A stretch of 64,000 nt of DNA from Rhabdophis nuchalis (GCA_039707465.1 CM077643.1:201091605-201155604), one strand, 5' to 3'; counted from the first letter of the stretch, positions 37,601 through 41,729 are shown. The notes: generated by a model not told the origin, from the letters alone. A program made the numbers and translations.

Positions 37601-38667
37601 TTACCAGCAAACAAATCGGCAACTTTCTAGCAAGTCAACAAGGGTCAATGCAGCTTTGGCTTTTGGCTGATTGCATGGAAATAGAAACCTTGATTCCTGA
37701 GATCCAAATGTCAAGCCAACTTGAAAAGCATGTTCTCCAGAAAGGTGAGCTGGGCTGCTTTTTCATAGTTAGCAATTTACTGAAGCCTTTATTCCTCTAG
37801 GGCAGTGGGTCTCAGACTGGTCTCTTTTTATCCCAAAGGTGCTTTTTCAAGAGGCAACTGGACTTTTCCCACAAAGTCCAGATGCCTGTTGCAAAAGCAC
37901 TTTTGGGACAACCTTGACCCGGACGATTGAAAAAATCTCCACACATACCCTCCTTGCCTTAAAAAAAAAAAAGCGAGTGAGGACCCCAAAGAGTTTTGGT
38001 TTAAGTAATTATGTCTATTTACCCTATTAGGAATCAAAACGCATTTGAAAGTATTTATTCATTTTTCACTGCACGGACCCCCTGAAACCGTGTCAGGGAT
38101 CGCCAGGAGTCCCCACGACACCTTTGGAGAACCGCTGCTTTAAGGCACCTGATATAGGTGCGTCAACCCCGCGAGGCTCCCGCTGAACCAAAGGGGAGAC
38201 CACACACACACACACACCACAGACAGGCGCCTACGAAGATGAAAAGGGGCTGAAGAGGGACCGCTCCTAAGTGCGGATGAAGGGCACAAGGCTCTTCCTC
38301 CGAAGGAGCTGTTCCCGAGACCGGGGTGATGTTATGCCTACGGCTGCGGAGAGGAGCCTTCACGGGCTCACGTCTCGCCAGAGACCAAGTTGCTCAGGAA
38401 CTCCATTATTATAGAGAAAGCAGGTCTTTCTTTATAGGAAGGGGGGGGGGGGACGGAGCCAGCCTCTCAGGCAAAACGGGAACACTCCGTAGGATGCCGC
38501 CGCCTGTCCGCCCAGCCACTCACCAGGTACTCCGGGTAGTCGAACATGTAGGTCATGCTGCACCGGTTCTCCTCATACTGAAAGAAGACGTCCCGGGCCC
38601 CCAGCAGCACCAGAGCCGCCAAGACCCCGTGAAACAAAATTCCCGTCACTCTTCCCGCCGTCCACAT
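1..38667 (-). CDS. PGAP1: PGAP1, GPI inositol-deacylase (exons 1-22; 3' end beyond the left edge)
   Basis: PGAP1 is an ER membrane serine hydrolase that removes the acyl chain from the inositol of GPI anchors after attachment to protein, which allows ER exit. Coding exons: 38667-38524, 28636-28483, 27480-27305, 26300-26129, 24300-24140, 22007-21955, 21821-21755, 20889-20784, 18769-18714, 17624-17541, 16683-16634, 13317-13266, 13062-12985, 12381-12306, 11981-11908, 11809-11758, 10292-10226, 7576-7471, 5225-5187, 2615-2522, 808-718 and 541-356. All junctions are AG/GT and all phases agree, giving 2138 nt (712 codons plus 2 nt) with no stop. Seen: an N-terminal hydrophobic anchor, lipase motif GHSMGG with serine at residue 173 (the mammalian catalytic serine is 174, and this exon 1 is one residue shorter), and a membrane segment in exon 22. 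The mammalian protein is about 922 aa, so roughly 200 multi-spanning C-terminal residues are missing here only because the window ends. Confidence 0.97.
356..541 (-). CDS. PGAP1: PGAP1 exon 22 (codons 651-713), last exon in the window
   Basis: 186 nt. Acceptor follows a run of 12 T (TTTTAG|ACTTA); donor GACAAG|GTAAAA. Encodes a membrane segment ([20 protein letters not shown]), then [13 protein letters not shown]. Remaining C-terminal exons lie to the left of base 1. Confidence 0.95.
718..808 (-). CDS. PGAP1: PGAP1 exon 21 (codons 621-651)
   Basis: 91 nt. Acceptor GTTCCAG|GTCAG, donor TTGGG|GTATGT, ends in phase 2. Encodes [18 protein letters not shown], leading into the membrane domain. Confidence 0.93.
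809..2521 (-). other. PGAP1 intron 20
   Basis: Holds an L2 LINE 3' fragment (1745-2450) and, near 1435-1610, a diverged piece resembling the interspersed 'cttac/ttgagccc' element. The remainder looks unique and AT-rich. Confidence 0.8.
1745..2450 (+). mobile_element. L2 LINE 3' fragment
   Basis: The frame 1749-2240 matches the C-terminal end of L2 reverse transcriptase ([36 protein letters not shown]). It is followed by the L2 3' tail (GCCCTGAGTCCC-type motif, here CGTCCTGAGTCCC) and AATAAACATAAAC repeats. The ORF is interrupted by a short insert at 1992-2046. Confidence 0.85.
2522..2615 (-). CDS. PGAP1: PGAP1 exon 20 (codons 590-621)
   Basis: 94 nt. Acceptor TTTTGTAG|GTGAT, donor TCAACAG|GTAACA, ends in phase 1. 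Encodes [20 protein letters not shown], then [11 protein letters not shown]. This is the family's RFHGG.LP block before the membrane domain. Confidence 0.93.
3069..3252. mobile_element. Non-autonomous hAT element, SPIN-like
   Basis: 184 bp with inverted ends TAGTGGTTCTCAACC / GGTTGAGACCCACTG and a perfect 8-bp target duplication CTCTAGCC (3061-3068 and 3253-3260). The end region GGGTCAGGACCCCTTTGGGG and the inner TGGTTGGGGGTCACCACAAC fit my recollection of SPIN ('Space Invader') elements. hAT membership is certain from the ends; the SPIN name needs a library search. Confidence 0.85.
3977..4034. repeat. (GTAT)n microsatellite
   Basis: About 14 near-perfect GTAT units. No associated element seen. 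Confidence 0.95.
5187..5225 (-). CDS. PGAP1: PGAP1 exon 19 (codons 577-589), 39-bp exon
   Basis: Encodes [13 protein letters not shown]. Acceptor AAACTAG|GTAACT, donor GGTCAG|GTAAGA, phase 0 at both ends. A stronger-looking acceptor (CTTTTCTGCAG) sits inside the exon. Confidence 0.9.
5415..6361 (-). mobile_element. CR1 LINE 3' fragment (947 bp)
   Basis: The minus-strand frame 6153-5515 reads a CR1 reverse transcriptase C-terminus ([52 protein letters not shown]). The 3' end is a pentamer tail (TATTG units, 5419-5455), typical of squamate CR1. It is 5'-truncated, and the frame is open for 212 codons, so the copy is fairly young. Confidence 0.93.
6888..7256 (+). mobile_element. Diverged copy of the interspersed inverted-repeat element
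   Basis: Shares short blocks with the better copies at 16.9, 29.6, 37.3 and 43.5 kb: 'gttgtaaagtg', a central GGTCACA/ATGACT block, and a terminal GGTTACTGAACC. Boundaries are approximate. Confidence 0.45.
7471..7576 (-). CDS. PGAP1: PGAP1 exon 18 (codons 541-576)
   Basis: 106 nt. Acceptor ATTTTAG|GGAT, donor ATGAA|GTAAGT. Contains [11 protein letters not shown] and [11 protein letters not shown], close to mammalian PGAP1. Confidence 0.94.
7577..10225 (-). other. PGAP1 intron 17
   Basis: Contains a tRNA-derived SINE (8661-8885). At 9665-10005 there is 'gttacaacc' / 'gcttaac' sequence reminiscent of the interspersed inverted-repeat element, not resolved. The rest is AT-rich. Confidence 0.75.
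8661..8885 (-). mobile_element. tRNA-derived SINE
   Basis: Read on the minus strand it has a box A-like TGGCTAAGATGCTGAG and a box B GGTTCAAATCC, the internal polymerase III promoter of tRNA-derived SINEs. It ends in a CCTTTACCTTTACC tail. A direct repeat AAGCTCAA flanks it (8653-8660 and 8886-8893). The sequence fits a widespread squamate SINE. Confidence 0.85.
10226..10292 (-). CDS. PGAP1: PGAP1 exon 17 (codons 519-541)
   Basis: 67 nt. Acceptor CCCTTAAG|AAAG, donor GTCACA|GTAAGG, ends in phase 2. Contains [16 protein letters not shown], with the conserved IPWS.ED motif. Confidence 0.92.
10293..11757 (-). other. PGAP1 intron 16
   Basis: Contains a CR1 fragment in plus orientation (11403-11630) and GC-richer, repeat-like sequence at 10490-11150 that I cannot classify. 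Confidence 0.7.
11403..11630 (+). mobile_element. CR1 LINE 3' fragment
   Basis: Plus-strand translation includes [24 protein letters not shown] CR1 C-terminus with defects, then [18 protein letters not shown] and a TTATTCTATT-like tail. It is older than the 5.4-kb copy. Confidence 0.85.
11758..11809 (-). CDS. PGAP1: PGAP1 exon 16 (codons 502-519)
   Basis: 52 nt. Acceptor CTTTAG|ATATA, donor CTCAAAG|GTAAAT, ends in phase 1. Encodes [17 protein letters not shown]. The intron to exon 15 is only 98 bp. Confidence 0.92.
11908..11981 (-). CDS. PGAP1: PGAP1 exon 15 (codons 477-501)
   Basis: 74 nt. Acceptor TCTGCAG|GATT, donor GGTCAG|GTATTA. Encodes [20 protein letters not shown] and ends HFGQ. Confidence 0.93.
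11982..12305 (-). other. PGAP1 intron 14
   Basis: 324 bp of AT-rich sequence with no recognised element. Confidence 0.85.
12306..12381 (-). CDS. PGAP1: PGAP1 exon 14 (codons 452-477)
   Basis: 76 nt. Acceptor TTTGCAG|TTTAC, donor CTTTTG|GTAGGT, ends in phase 1. Encodes [20 protein letters not shown]. Confidence 0.93.
12537..12695 (-). mobile_element. Non-autonomous hAT element
   Basis: 159 bp with ends CAGAGGTTCACC / GCCACCATTG and a near-perfect 8-bp target duplication (ACCCACGT at 12529-12536, ACCCACAT at 12696-12703). It shares the core 'GGGAGGCTCC' and 'CGCATGCACAGAAG'-type blocks, in reverse, with the 54.8-kb copy. Confidence 0.8.
12817..12900. repeat. 42-bp tandem duplication
   Basis: Two units (12817-12858, 12859-12900) differing at two bases, in PGAP1 intron 13. 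Confidence 0.9.
12985..13062 (-). CDS. PGAP1: PGAP1 exon 13 (codons 426-451)
   Basis: 78 nt, phase 0 at both ends. Acceptor TTTCAG|ATTG, donor TTAAG|GTAAAA. Encodes [20 protein letters not shown]. Confidence 0.93.
13266..13317 (-). CDS. PGAP1: PGAP1 exon 12 (codons 408-425)
   Basis: 52 nt. Acceptor TTCACAG|TCTG, donor GTCAAG|GTATTT. Encodes [17 protein letters not shown]. Confidence 0.93.
14031..14300 (+). mobile_element. Degenerate MITE beginning 'accatgtttctctgaaaataag'-type end
   Basis: The start resembles an end sequence (CCATGTTTCTCTGAAAATAA) of a DNA element common in reptiles, followed by CTTATATTTTGG and a GC-rich body. The right end is unclear. Confidence 0.4.
14310..14560 (-). pseudogene. 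Degraded non-LTR reverse transcriptase fragment (same family as 20.0 kb)
   Basis: Minus-strand translation gives [20 protein letters not shown] then, after a stop, [12 protein letters not shown]. This parallels [18 protein letters not shown]...[10 protein letters not shown] in the 20-kb copy. It has in-frame stops. Sequence at 14560-15110 and 15655-16560 on the minus strand may be further remains of the same element. Confidence 0.6.
15136..15653 (+). mobile_element. Helitron-like element with internal GGTA minisatellite
   Basis: Starts TCTATATAAATAAAAATG and ends in CTAG, inserted between A (15135) and T (15654) with no target duplication: the Helitron pattern. The 3' end GGGCCACAGAAATGCCGGGA keeps a decayed hairpin; the second copy at 62.2 kb shows the intact one. 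The middle (15410-15540) is a GGTA-based array. No Rep/helicase is encoded, so it is non-autonomous. Confidence 0.8.
15881..16147 (+). mobile_element. L2 LINE 3' end
   Basis: Begins in the last codons of the ORF (TTCCATATGGCCGGCCTGG) and runs to the CGCCCTGAGTCCC tail motif, ending in (TAAG)n (about 16100-16147). Confidence 0.85.
16634..16683 (-). CDS. PGAP1: PGAP1 exon 11 (codons 392-408)
   Basis: 50 nt. Acceptor ACAAAAG|GATA, donor AAGTG|GTAAGC, ends in phase 2. Encodes [16 protein letters not shown]. The acceptor has a weak pyrimidine tract, but the frame and homology fix it. Confidence 0.92.
16684..17540 (-). other. PGAP1 intron 10
   Basis: About half is one copy of the interspersed inverted-repeat element (16856-17235). 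Confidence 0.8.
16856..17235 (+). mobile_element. Interspersed inverted-repeat MITE (GTAGTCCTC type)
   Basis: Ends GGTAGTCCTCAACTTATG and CTGTAAGTCAAGGCCTG are inverted relatives. The body has AATTGAGCCCAAAAT, TTAAGTAACTC and CACTTTTTTCAGTG blocks found again at 29.6, 37.3 and 43.5 kb. No coding capacity. The transposase superfamily is not determined. Confidence 0.75.
17541..17624 (-). CDS. PGAP1: PGAP1 exon 10 (codons 364-391)
   Basis: 84 nt, phase 0 at both ends. Acceptor AAACAG|GAAT, donor ATATTG|GTGAGA. Contains ESDGKYFSF and [11 protein letters not shown] from the luminal beta-rich region. Confidence 0.93.
17625..18713 (-). other. PGAP1 intron 9
   Basis: About 1.1 kb, AT-rich. I see no element, RNA gene or additional exon. 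Confidence 0.8.
18714..18769 (-). CDS. PGAP1: PGAP1 exon 9 (codons 345-363)
   Basis: 56 nt. Acceptor TTTCCAG|AAGC, donor TACAAT|GTAAGT. Encodes [19 protein letters not shown], aligning with the family's ...W.....SKW.Y..YN block. Confidence 0.93.
19004..19404 (-). mobile_element. CR1 LINE 3' fragment
   Basis: Minus-strand frame 19374-19081 encodes the CR1 C-terminus ([40 protein letters not shown]), then the TATTGTATT tail. About 400 bp, 5'-truncated. Confidence 0.92.
19985..20570 (-). mobile_element. Non-LTR reverse transcriptase fragment, not CR1 or L2 (possibly R4/Dong-like)
   Basis: Minus-strand frame 20540-20028 (170 aa) has the RT catalytic motif [14 protein letters not shown], then [17 protein letters not shown] and [14 protein letters not shown], the expected order of RT motifs C to E. 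It differs clearly from the CR1 and L2 copies in this window. The R4/Dong assignment is a guess from general resemblance. Confidence 0.75.
20784..20889 (-). CDS. PGAP1: PGAP1 exon 8 (codons 310-345)
   Basis: 106 nt. Acceptor TTGATAG|ATAAC, donor TTAACAG|GTTAGT, ends in phase 1. Encodes [15 protein letters not shown], matching the family's region of similar length. Confidence 0.93.
20890..21754 (-). other. PGAP1 intron 7
   Basis: No interspersed repeat recognised. A perfect 15-bp-stem hairpin lies at 21567-21600. Confidence 0.8.
21567..21600. repeat. Perfect 15-bp inverted repeat with 4-nt loop
   Basis: Arms CTGTTACTGCCATTT and AAATGGCAGTAACAG around TATG, in PGAP1 intron 7. Confidence 0.95.
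21755..21821 (-). CDS. PGAP1: PGAP1 exon 7 (codons 287-309)
   Basis: 67 nt. Acceptor TTTTAG|GTGTAA, donor AAACAG|GTTTGC, ends in phase 0. Encodes [20 protein letters not shown], which ends the hydrolase domain. Confidence 0.95.
21955..22007 (-). CDS. PGAP1: PGAP1 exon 6 (codons 270-287)
   Basis: 53 nt. Acceptor AATCAG|AGTTC, donor TGTTTG|GTGAGT, ends in phase 2. Encodes [17 protein letters not shown]. The conserved STDH motif could supply the catalytic histidine (inference). Confidence 0.95.
22167..23305. mobile_element. hAT element with GC-rich palindrome and GAAA array
   Basis: 1139 bp. Ends CAGGGGTCCCCAACC / GGTTGGGGACCCCTG are perfect inverted repeats. The 8-bp target duplication ATATAGAA (22159-22166, 23306-23313) is perfect. 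Inside lie an imperfect palindrome (about 22200-22625), a purine microsatellite (22690-23116), and a 'gaccacagttgagg' segment (23128-23215) resembling the interspersed MITE. No transposase. Confidence 0.93.
22690..23116. repeat. Purine-rich (GAAA)n/(GAGA)n microsatellite
   Basis: Impure GAGA/GACA units becoming pure GAAA near 23051-23112, inside the hAT element. Open frames over it in several phases are low-complexity artefacts. Confidence 0.95.
23747..23853. repeat. 20-bp perfect inverted repeat, 67-bp spacer
   Basis: Arms ACATTTCATTACCCAACTAG (23747-23766) and its exact complement (23834-23853). Possibly the ends of a small DNA element; no target duplication found. Confidence 0.85.
24140..24300 (-). 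CDS. PGAP1: PGAP1 exon 5 (codons 216-269)
   Basis: 161 nt. Acceptor TTATAG|ATTTT, donor GTTGTG|GTAAAT. Encodes [12 protein letters not shown] and [19 protein letters not shown]. Asp216 is split over the exon 4/5 junction. Confidence 0.96.
24881..24924. repeat. 22-bp perfect tandem duplication
   Basis: Two exact units of AAGGAGTTATTTGAACATAT plus AC, in PGAP1 intron 4. Confidence 0.95.
25385..25545 (+). mobile_element. L2 LINE 3' tail
   Basis: Ends with CTGTACACCTGAGTCCC, GGGCGGTGTACAAATC and TAATAAATACTAAAT, the L2 tail pattern. No ORF remains. Confidence 0.7.
26129..26300 (-). CDS. PGAP1: PGAP1 exon 4 with catalytic serine motif (codons 159-215)
   Basis: 172 nt. Acceptor TTGAAG|GGTCAT, donor GCTG|GTAAGT, ends in phase 1. 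Encodes [16 protein letters not shown]; serine 173 in GHSMGG is the nucleophile by homology. The next segment, [16 protein letters not shown], is also typical of the family. Confidence 0.97.
26465..26598. mobile_element. Short hAT element (CAGGGGTGTCAAACTC type)
   Basis: 134 bp with ends CACGGGTGTCAAACTC / GTGTGATACCCCTG. 8-bp target duplication with one mismatch (ATATAATA 26457-26464, CTATAATA 26599-26606). Same family as 50,262-50,393. Confidence 0.85.
26744..27240 (-). mobile_element. CR1-like LINE fragment (second lineage)
   Basis: Minus-strand frame includes [40 protein letters not shown], which aligns with the end of CR1-type reverse transcriptases but differs from the other CR1 copies here. 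The untranslated 3' part reaches 26744. Confidence 0.75.
27305..27480 (-). CDS. PGAP1: PGAP1 exon 3 (codons 100-158)
   Basis: 176 nt. Acceptor TTTCAG|TACG, donor ATAAG|GTATG. Encodes [19 protein letters not shown] and [19 protein letters not shown], which are strongly conserved family segments. Confidence 0.97.
27481..28482 (-). other. PGAP1 intron 2
   Basis: Contains an old, frame-broken L2 copy in plus orientation (27820-28360). Confidence 0.75.
27820..28360 (+). pseudogene. Old L2 LINE copy, frame-broken
   Basis: 'ttcagttcattcacaatgc' then 'ccagtgctatggatgctac' follows the L2 LQLIxNAAA...HVTPVL order with frameshifts and stops; the end reads TTTTACTGTTTTAAGTATGG and AATTAATAAATG. Confidence 0.6.
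28483..28636 (-). CDS. PGAP1: PGAP1 exon 2 (codons 49-99)
   Basis: 154 nt. Acceptor TCTCAG|AGAATA, donor CAAG|GTAAGG, ends in phase 1. Contains [14 protein letters not shown] and the start of the hydrolase fold, [18 protein letters not shown], where LPGNAG is the expected oxyanion-side loop. Confidence 0.96.
29074..29402. mobile_element. Foldback-like element with repeated subterminal motifs
   Basis: The left half repeats CAATTCACCATGG-like units, and the right half repeats the complement (GGCAAATTGGCTGTGGCGAG and variants) around an AT-rich centre with no coding sequence. Confidence 0.65.
29567..29965 (+). mobile_element. Interspersed inverted-repeat MITE
   Basis: Starts ACTCAACTTATGACCACAAT and ends GTTGTAAGTCAAGGACTAC, with the same internal blocks as the 16.9-kb copy. 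Confidence 0.8.
30468..30675. repeat. Direct repeat of about 62 bp, spaced about 144 bp
   Basis: Units at about 30468-30529 and 30613-30675 both read AATTTCTAATGTTGGATTTT then CCAGAGG...GGAGTACT. They may be parts of an unclassified interspersed repeat extending to about 30910. Confidence 0.75.
31359..31775 (-). mobile_element. L2 LINE 3' end
   Basis: Starts with a (TTTA)n tail (31359-31383), then TTTATACCCCGCCCTTCTCC and GGACCCAGGGCGGC, and reaches the last codons of the ORF (GGTCATTCCAGAGG). Confidence 0.85.
32695..33621. mobile_element. TA-flanked inverted-repeat element, copy A, with minisatellite
   Basis: Ends CCATATTTTTCC...GTATAAG / CTTATACTCTGAAAAATACGG are inverted; TA on both sides (32693-32694, 33622-33623) suggests a Tc1/mariner-type insertion. 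The left quarter has CACCCAGATTTTGAAGAGGC, mirrored by GCACCCAGATTTTCAGCCTC on the right. A GTAGGTAGATAGAGG-type array lies at about 32773-33088. Confidence 0.8.
33795..34140 (+). mobile_element. L2 LINE 3' end
   Basis: Begins near the ORF end (CTCCTTCCGCCGAAAGCTAA, CATCAGGCCGGCCTGGCC) and reaches CACCGCCCCGAGTCCCTTCG and an AAATTAAATTAAAA tail. Confidence 0.85.
34610..34652. repeat. (TTTA)n microsatellite
   Basis: About 10 units followed by TTTGCTAAATTTATTTGCCA; could be the tail of an old minus-strand LINE. Confidence 0.85.
34821..35794. mobile_element. TA-flanked inverted-repeat element, copy B, with minisatellite
   Basis: Same layout as copy A: CCATATTTTTGGAGTATAAG left end, CTTACTCCGAAAAATATGG right end, array at about 34876-35240, then GATGTTTCCAGGTGTATTTA. 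The TA on the right is mutated. Confidence 0.8.
37126..37475 (-). mobile_element. Interspersed inverted-repeat MITE
   Basis: Minus orientation: ends CTTACAATGGTGCCGGAAAA and GTAAGTCAAGGACTATCTG, with internal CATGTGATCAAAATTCAGA and GGGCTCAATTGTGG blocks. Confidence 0.8.
37803..38137. mobile_element. hAT element beside the PGAP1 promoter
   Basis: 335 bp with ends CAGTGGGTCTCAGACTGG / CTTTGGAGAACCGCTG and an imperfect 8-bp target duplication (CTCTAGGG 37795-37802, CTTTAAGG 38138-38145). It ends about 390 bp from exon 1's donor. Confidence 0.75.
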
Positions 38668-38960
38668 GTTTTCATCGGCGGCCGCCCGGCTCTTCTCGCC
38701 GCCAGGGCCGCCTCTACCCTCTCGCCGGCGGGCCACACCCGCCAGGAGGCGGGGAACCGCCCCGAGTGCCTCCCTCGCCGGGCGGGGCGAAGCCGTGGGA
38801 AAAGCTTCCGCCATGTTTGGAAGGTCGACAGAAACTGCCTCGGAATTCTCGGGCGGGGTTCAGGGAGCCTTTCCGTCTGCCATCTTGGGAAGGTCACTCG
38901 GATCGGGTGGGCGGGGCGAGTAGGCCGTTTAGACGGCCGGTTTATTTTAAACGCCTTTGG
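38160..38960 (-). promoter_or_regulatory. PGAP1: CpG-rich PGAP1 promoter region
   Basis: The only strongly GC- and CpG-rich non-transposon stretch in the window; it surrounds exon 1. GC boxes are at 38779-38789, 38851-38858 and 38905-38918. YY1-like elements (minus-strand AACATGGCGG and CAAGATGGC) are at 38808-38817 and 38879-38887. No TATA box is seen, as expected for a housekeeping promoter. The transcription start is inferred to lie near 38.8-38.9 kb and is not proven. Confidence 0.75.
38524..38667 (-). CDS. PGAP1: PGAP1 exon 1 (codons 1-48)
   Basis: The start at 38667 (MWTAGR) is chosen because it gives the family's short N-terminus: about 6 residues, one hydrophobic segment (residues 7-25), then [17 protein letters not shown]. 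The ATG has A at -3. The donor is CTG|GTGAGT and the exon ends in phase 0. The frame stays open upstream to another ATG at 38814 (see findings). Confidence 0.93.
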
Positions 38961-39008
38961 GACAACCGTGACCTGGATGGCTGAGAATGACTGAGAATCT
39001 CCATAGAC

Positions 39009-39120
39009 CCGTATTTCTCAACCTTTAAGATGAGTGGGCTTCAACTCCCAGAATGCTGGCTGGAGAATTCTGGGAGTTGAAGTCCACTCATCTTAAACTT
39101 GCCAAGGTTGAGAAACACTG
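39009..39120. mobile_element. Palindromic hAT MITE
   Basis: Ends TTTCTCAACCTTTAAGATGA / CAAGGTTGAGAAACACTG. The interior 39027-39097 is a near-perfect palindrome (CTTCAACTCCCAGAAT and its complement) with a GCTGGCTGGA loop. Confidence 0.85.
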
Positions 39121-39625
39121 CCGTAGACTTTCAGGGGGATTTCCCGGGGGTCGCTAACGGGGAATCGGAGGTTGGGGACCCCCAATAGCAGCTGCGGAGG
39201 CTTGCATCTAATACTAATTTAAGACCGAATCACAAATGAGCACGAACGTGAAAAACAGGAAGGAGGAAGAGTCCCTACTATCGTTGGGAAATTAAGCCAC
39301 ATCTTTTAAAAGACGACGTGAGCGGCTTGTTGGACGAAGCGTGTATTATTGGATCATAACATTTATTTAATAATAAAACAATTAACACACACGAAAAAAT
39401 GACTCTTGAACATCCCCCCTGAGCGAAGCTGTTTGCTTTGTGGCTGCTAGATCCGGATTGCAAAAAATTCGGACAACCTGCTGGAGTTATCAAACTTTCA
39501 ACTTCTTGCCGTCATCTCCTGGTCGTCTGAATTCAATCAAACCCGTTTTCCTCCTAATCTCTTACCGGCCAATCCTTCACCTGACTATATAAAGCCACAT
39601 GTTATGTAGAAACTAAATTTACAAT

Positions 39626-39938
39626 AATACAATAGCACAGTTGGAAGGGACCTTGGAGGTCATCTAGTCCAACTCCCTGCCTAGGCAGGAAACCCTATAC
39701 CGTTTCAGACAAATGGCTATCCAACATCTTCTTGAAGACTTGCAGTGTTGGGGCATTCACAACTTCTGGAGGCAATTTCTCTTCCACTGGTTAATTGTTC
39801 TAACTGTCAGGAAATTTCTCCTCAGTTCTAAGTTGCTTCTCTCCTTGATTAGTTTCCACCCATTGCTTCTTCTTCTGCCCTCAGGTGCTTTGGAGAATAG
39901 TTTGACTCCCTCTTCTTTGTGGCAACCCCTGAGATATT
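39626..39938 (-). mobile_element. CR1 LINE, 3' part (split by L2)
   Basis: CR1 3' tail (TATTGTATT, minus) and C-terminal codons. The sequence breaks at 'cctgagatatt' and resumes at 41103, so this and 41103-41712 are one insertion. Confidence 0.9.
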
Positions 39939-41102
39939 TATTTATTTATTTATTTTTCATATTTATAACCCGCTCCCATCTCACAACAAGGGACTCAGGG
40001 CGGCGAACATAGAATTAAATCAATAAGTACAAAATACAAATACATAGATATTAGATGCCTGTGTTGTAACCGTTTTTTAAACCCTCGTTTATAATTGGCG
40101 GTGCTGGGGTTACGCAAGGCCGGCTAGTTGAAAGAAGTGAGTGTTAAGACATTTGCGGAAGAGGCGGAGGTCAGGAATGGTGCGGATTTCAGGGGGCAGG
40201 TCGTTCCAAAGGGCCGGCCCTGCCACAGAGAAGGCCCTCCCCCTGGGCGCCGCCAGTCGACATTGCCCAACCGACGGCACCCTGAAGAGGCCCTCTCTGT
40301 GGGAGCGTGTCGGTCCCAGGGATGTATGGGGCAGGAGACGGTCTTGCAGATAGCTAGGTCCCGAGCCATGGAGTGTTTTGAAGATGGTCGTTAGGACCTT
40401 GAAGCGCACCCGAAAGACCACAGGAAGCCAGTGGAGCTCGCGTAGGACAGGTGTTATATGGGAGTGTTTAGGCCCTCCCGTAATTATCCGTGCGGCCGCG
40501 TTCTGGACTAACTGTAGTCTTCGGGTGCACTTCAAGGGAAGCCCCATGTAGAGAGCATTGCAATAGTCAAGTCGAGATGTGACGAGTGCTTGAGTGATTG
40601 TGCGTAAGGCTCCCCGATCCAGTAAGGGACGCAATTGGCGCATCAGGCGTACCTGATGGAATGCCCCCCTGGCCACGGCCGCCACCTGGTCTTCCATAGT
40701 CAGCCGGGAGTCCAGGAGGACACCTAGATTGCGTGCCTTCTCCACAGGGGCTGGTGTTTCGCCCCCAATGGCCAGAGTTGGAATAATCTGGCTGAAACGG
40801 GGTGCCGGAAGCCACAGCCACTCAGTCTTGGACGGGTTGAGCCTGAGTTTGTTACTACCCATCCAGATCCGTAGAGCCTCCAAGCACCGGGACATAACCT
40901 CGACGGCATCATTGGGGTGGTCCGGGGTGGATATGTACAGCTGGGTATCATCAGCGTACAGATGATATCCCACCCCGAAACCACGGATGATCTCACCCAG
41001 CGGCTTCATATATATGTTGAACAGCAGGGGCGAGAGGACCGACCCCTGAGGGACCCCACATAAGAGGGATCTAGAAGTCGACCTCTTCCCTCCCGTCAAC
41101 AC
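39939..41102 (-). mobile_element. L2 LINE 3' half nested in CR1, long open RT frame
   Basis: The minus-strand frame ending at 40110 encodes the C-terminal half of an L2 reverse transcriptase: GVPQGSVLSPLLFNIYM, YADDTQLYIS (catalytic), [42 protein letters not shown]. No stop for over 320 codons, so the copy is young, but 5'-truncated. The 3' UTR has the GGCGG...CGCCCTGAGTC motif and a TAAATAAATAAA tail. ATATT (39934-39938, 41103-41107) may be the target duplication. Confidence 0.93.
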
Positions 41103-41712
41103 ATATTGGAACACTGCTATCATGTCTCCCCTAATCCTTTTTTTTAATTAAACTAGACATACCCAGTTCCTGCAACCGTTCTTCATGTTTTAGTCTCCAG
41201 TCCCCTAATCATCTTTGTTGCTCTTCTCTGCACTCTTTCTAGAGTCTCCACATCTTTTCTACATCGTGGTGACCAAAACTGAATGCCGTATTCCAAGTGT
41301 GGCCTTACCAAGGCATTATAAAGTGGTATTAACACTTCACGGGATCTAGATTCTATCCCTCTTGTTTATGCAGCCTAGAACTCTTTTGGCTTTTTTGGCA
41401 GCTGCTGCACACTGCTGGCTCATATTTAAATGGTTGTCTACTAAGACTCCAAGATCCCTTTCACAGTTACTGCTATTGAGCAAGATACCACCTGTACTGT
41501 ACCTGTGCATTTCATTTTTGTTGCCTAAATGTACAACCTTACTCTTTTCGCCATTGAATTTCATCTTATTAGATAGTGCCCACTGTTCAACTTTGTCAAG
41601 ATCCTTCTGTATCTTAAGCCTATCTTCTGGAGTGTTGGCTATTCCTGCCAGCTTGGTGTCATCTGCAAATTTGATGAGTTCCCCATTTATTCCCTTGTCT
41701 AAATCATTGATG
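41103..41712 (-). mobile_element. CR1 LINE, 5' part (split by L2)
   Basis: Continues the CR1 copy at 39626-39938. Minus-strand translation near 41564-41346 reads [19 protein letters not shown], as in the 5.4-kb copy. It ends next to the L1 ORF1 element. Confidence 0.9.
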
Positions 41713-41729
41713 AAGATTTAGTGGAGTTT

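Larger units (their letters stand above)
28637..38523 (-). other. PGAP1 intron 1 (9.9 kb)
   Basis: The largest intron. Contains a foldback-like element (29074-29402), an inverted-repeat MITE (29567-29965), direct repeats (30468-30675), L2 3' ends (31359-31775 minus, 33795-34140 plus), two copies of the TA-flanked minisatellite element (32695-33621, 34821-35794), a (TTTA)n array (34610-34652), another inverted-repeat MITE (37126-37475) and a hAT element (37803-38137). The stretches 31800-32690 and 35800-37120 show nothing clear. Confidence 0.8.

Noticed and set aside
38326..38994. 222-codon plus-strand open frame across the PGAP1 promoter
   Set aside because: Antisense to exon 1 in CpG-rich DNA, where stop codons are scarce; no homology recognised.
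39939..41102. A host reverse transcriptase gene
   Set aside because: It is a 5'-truncated L2 with 3' UTR and tail, nested in CR1.
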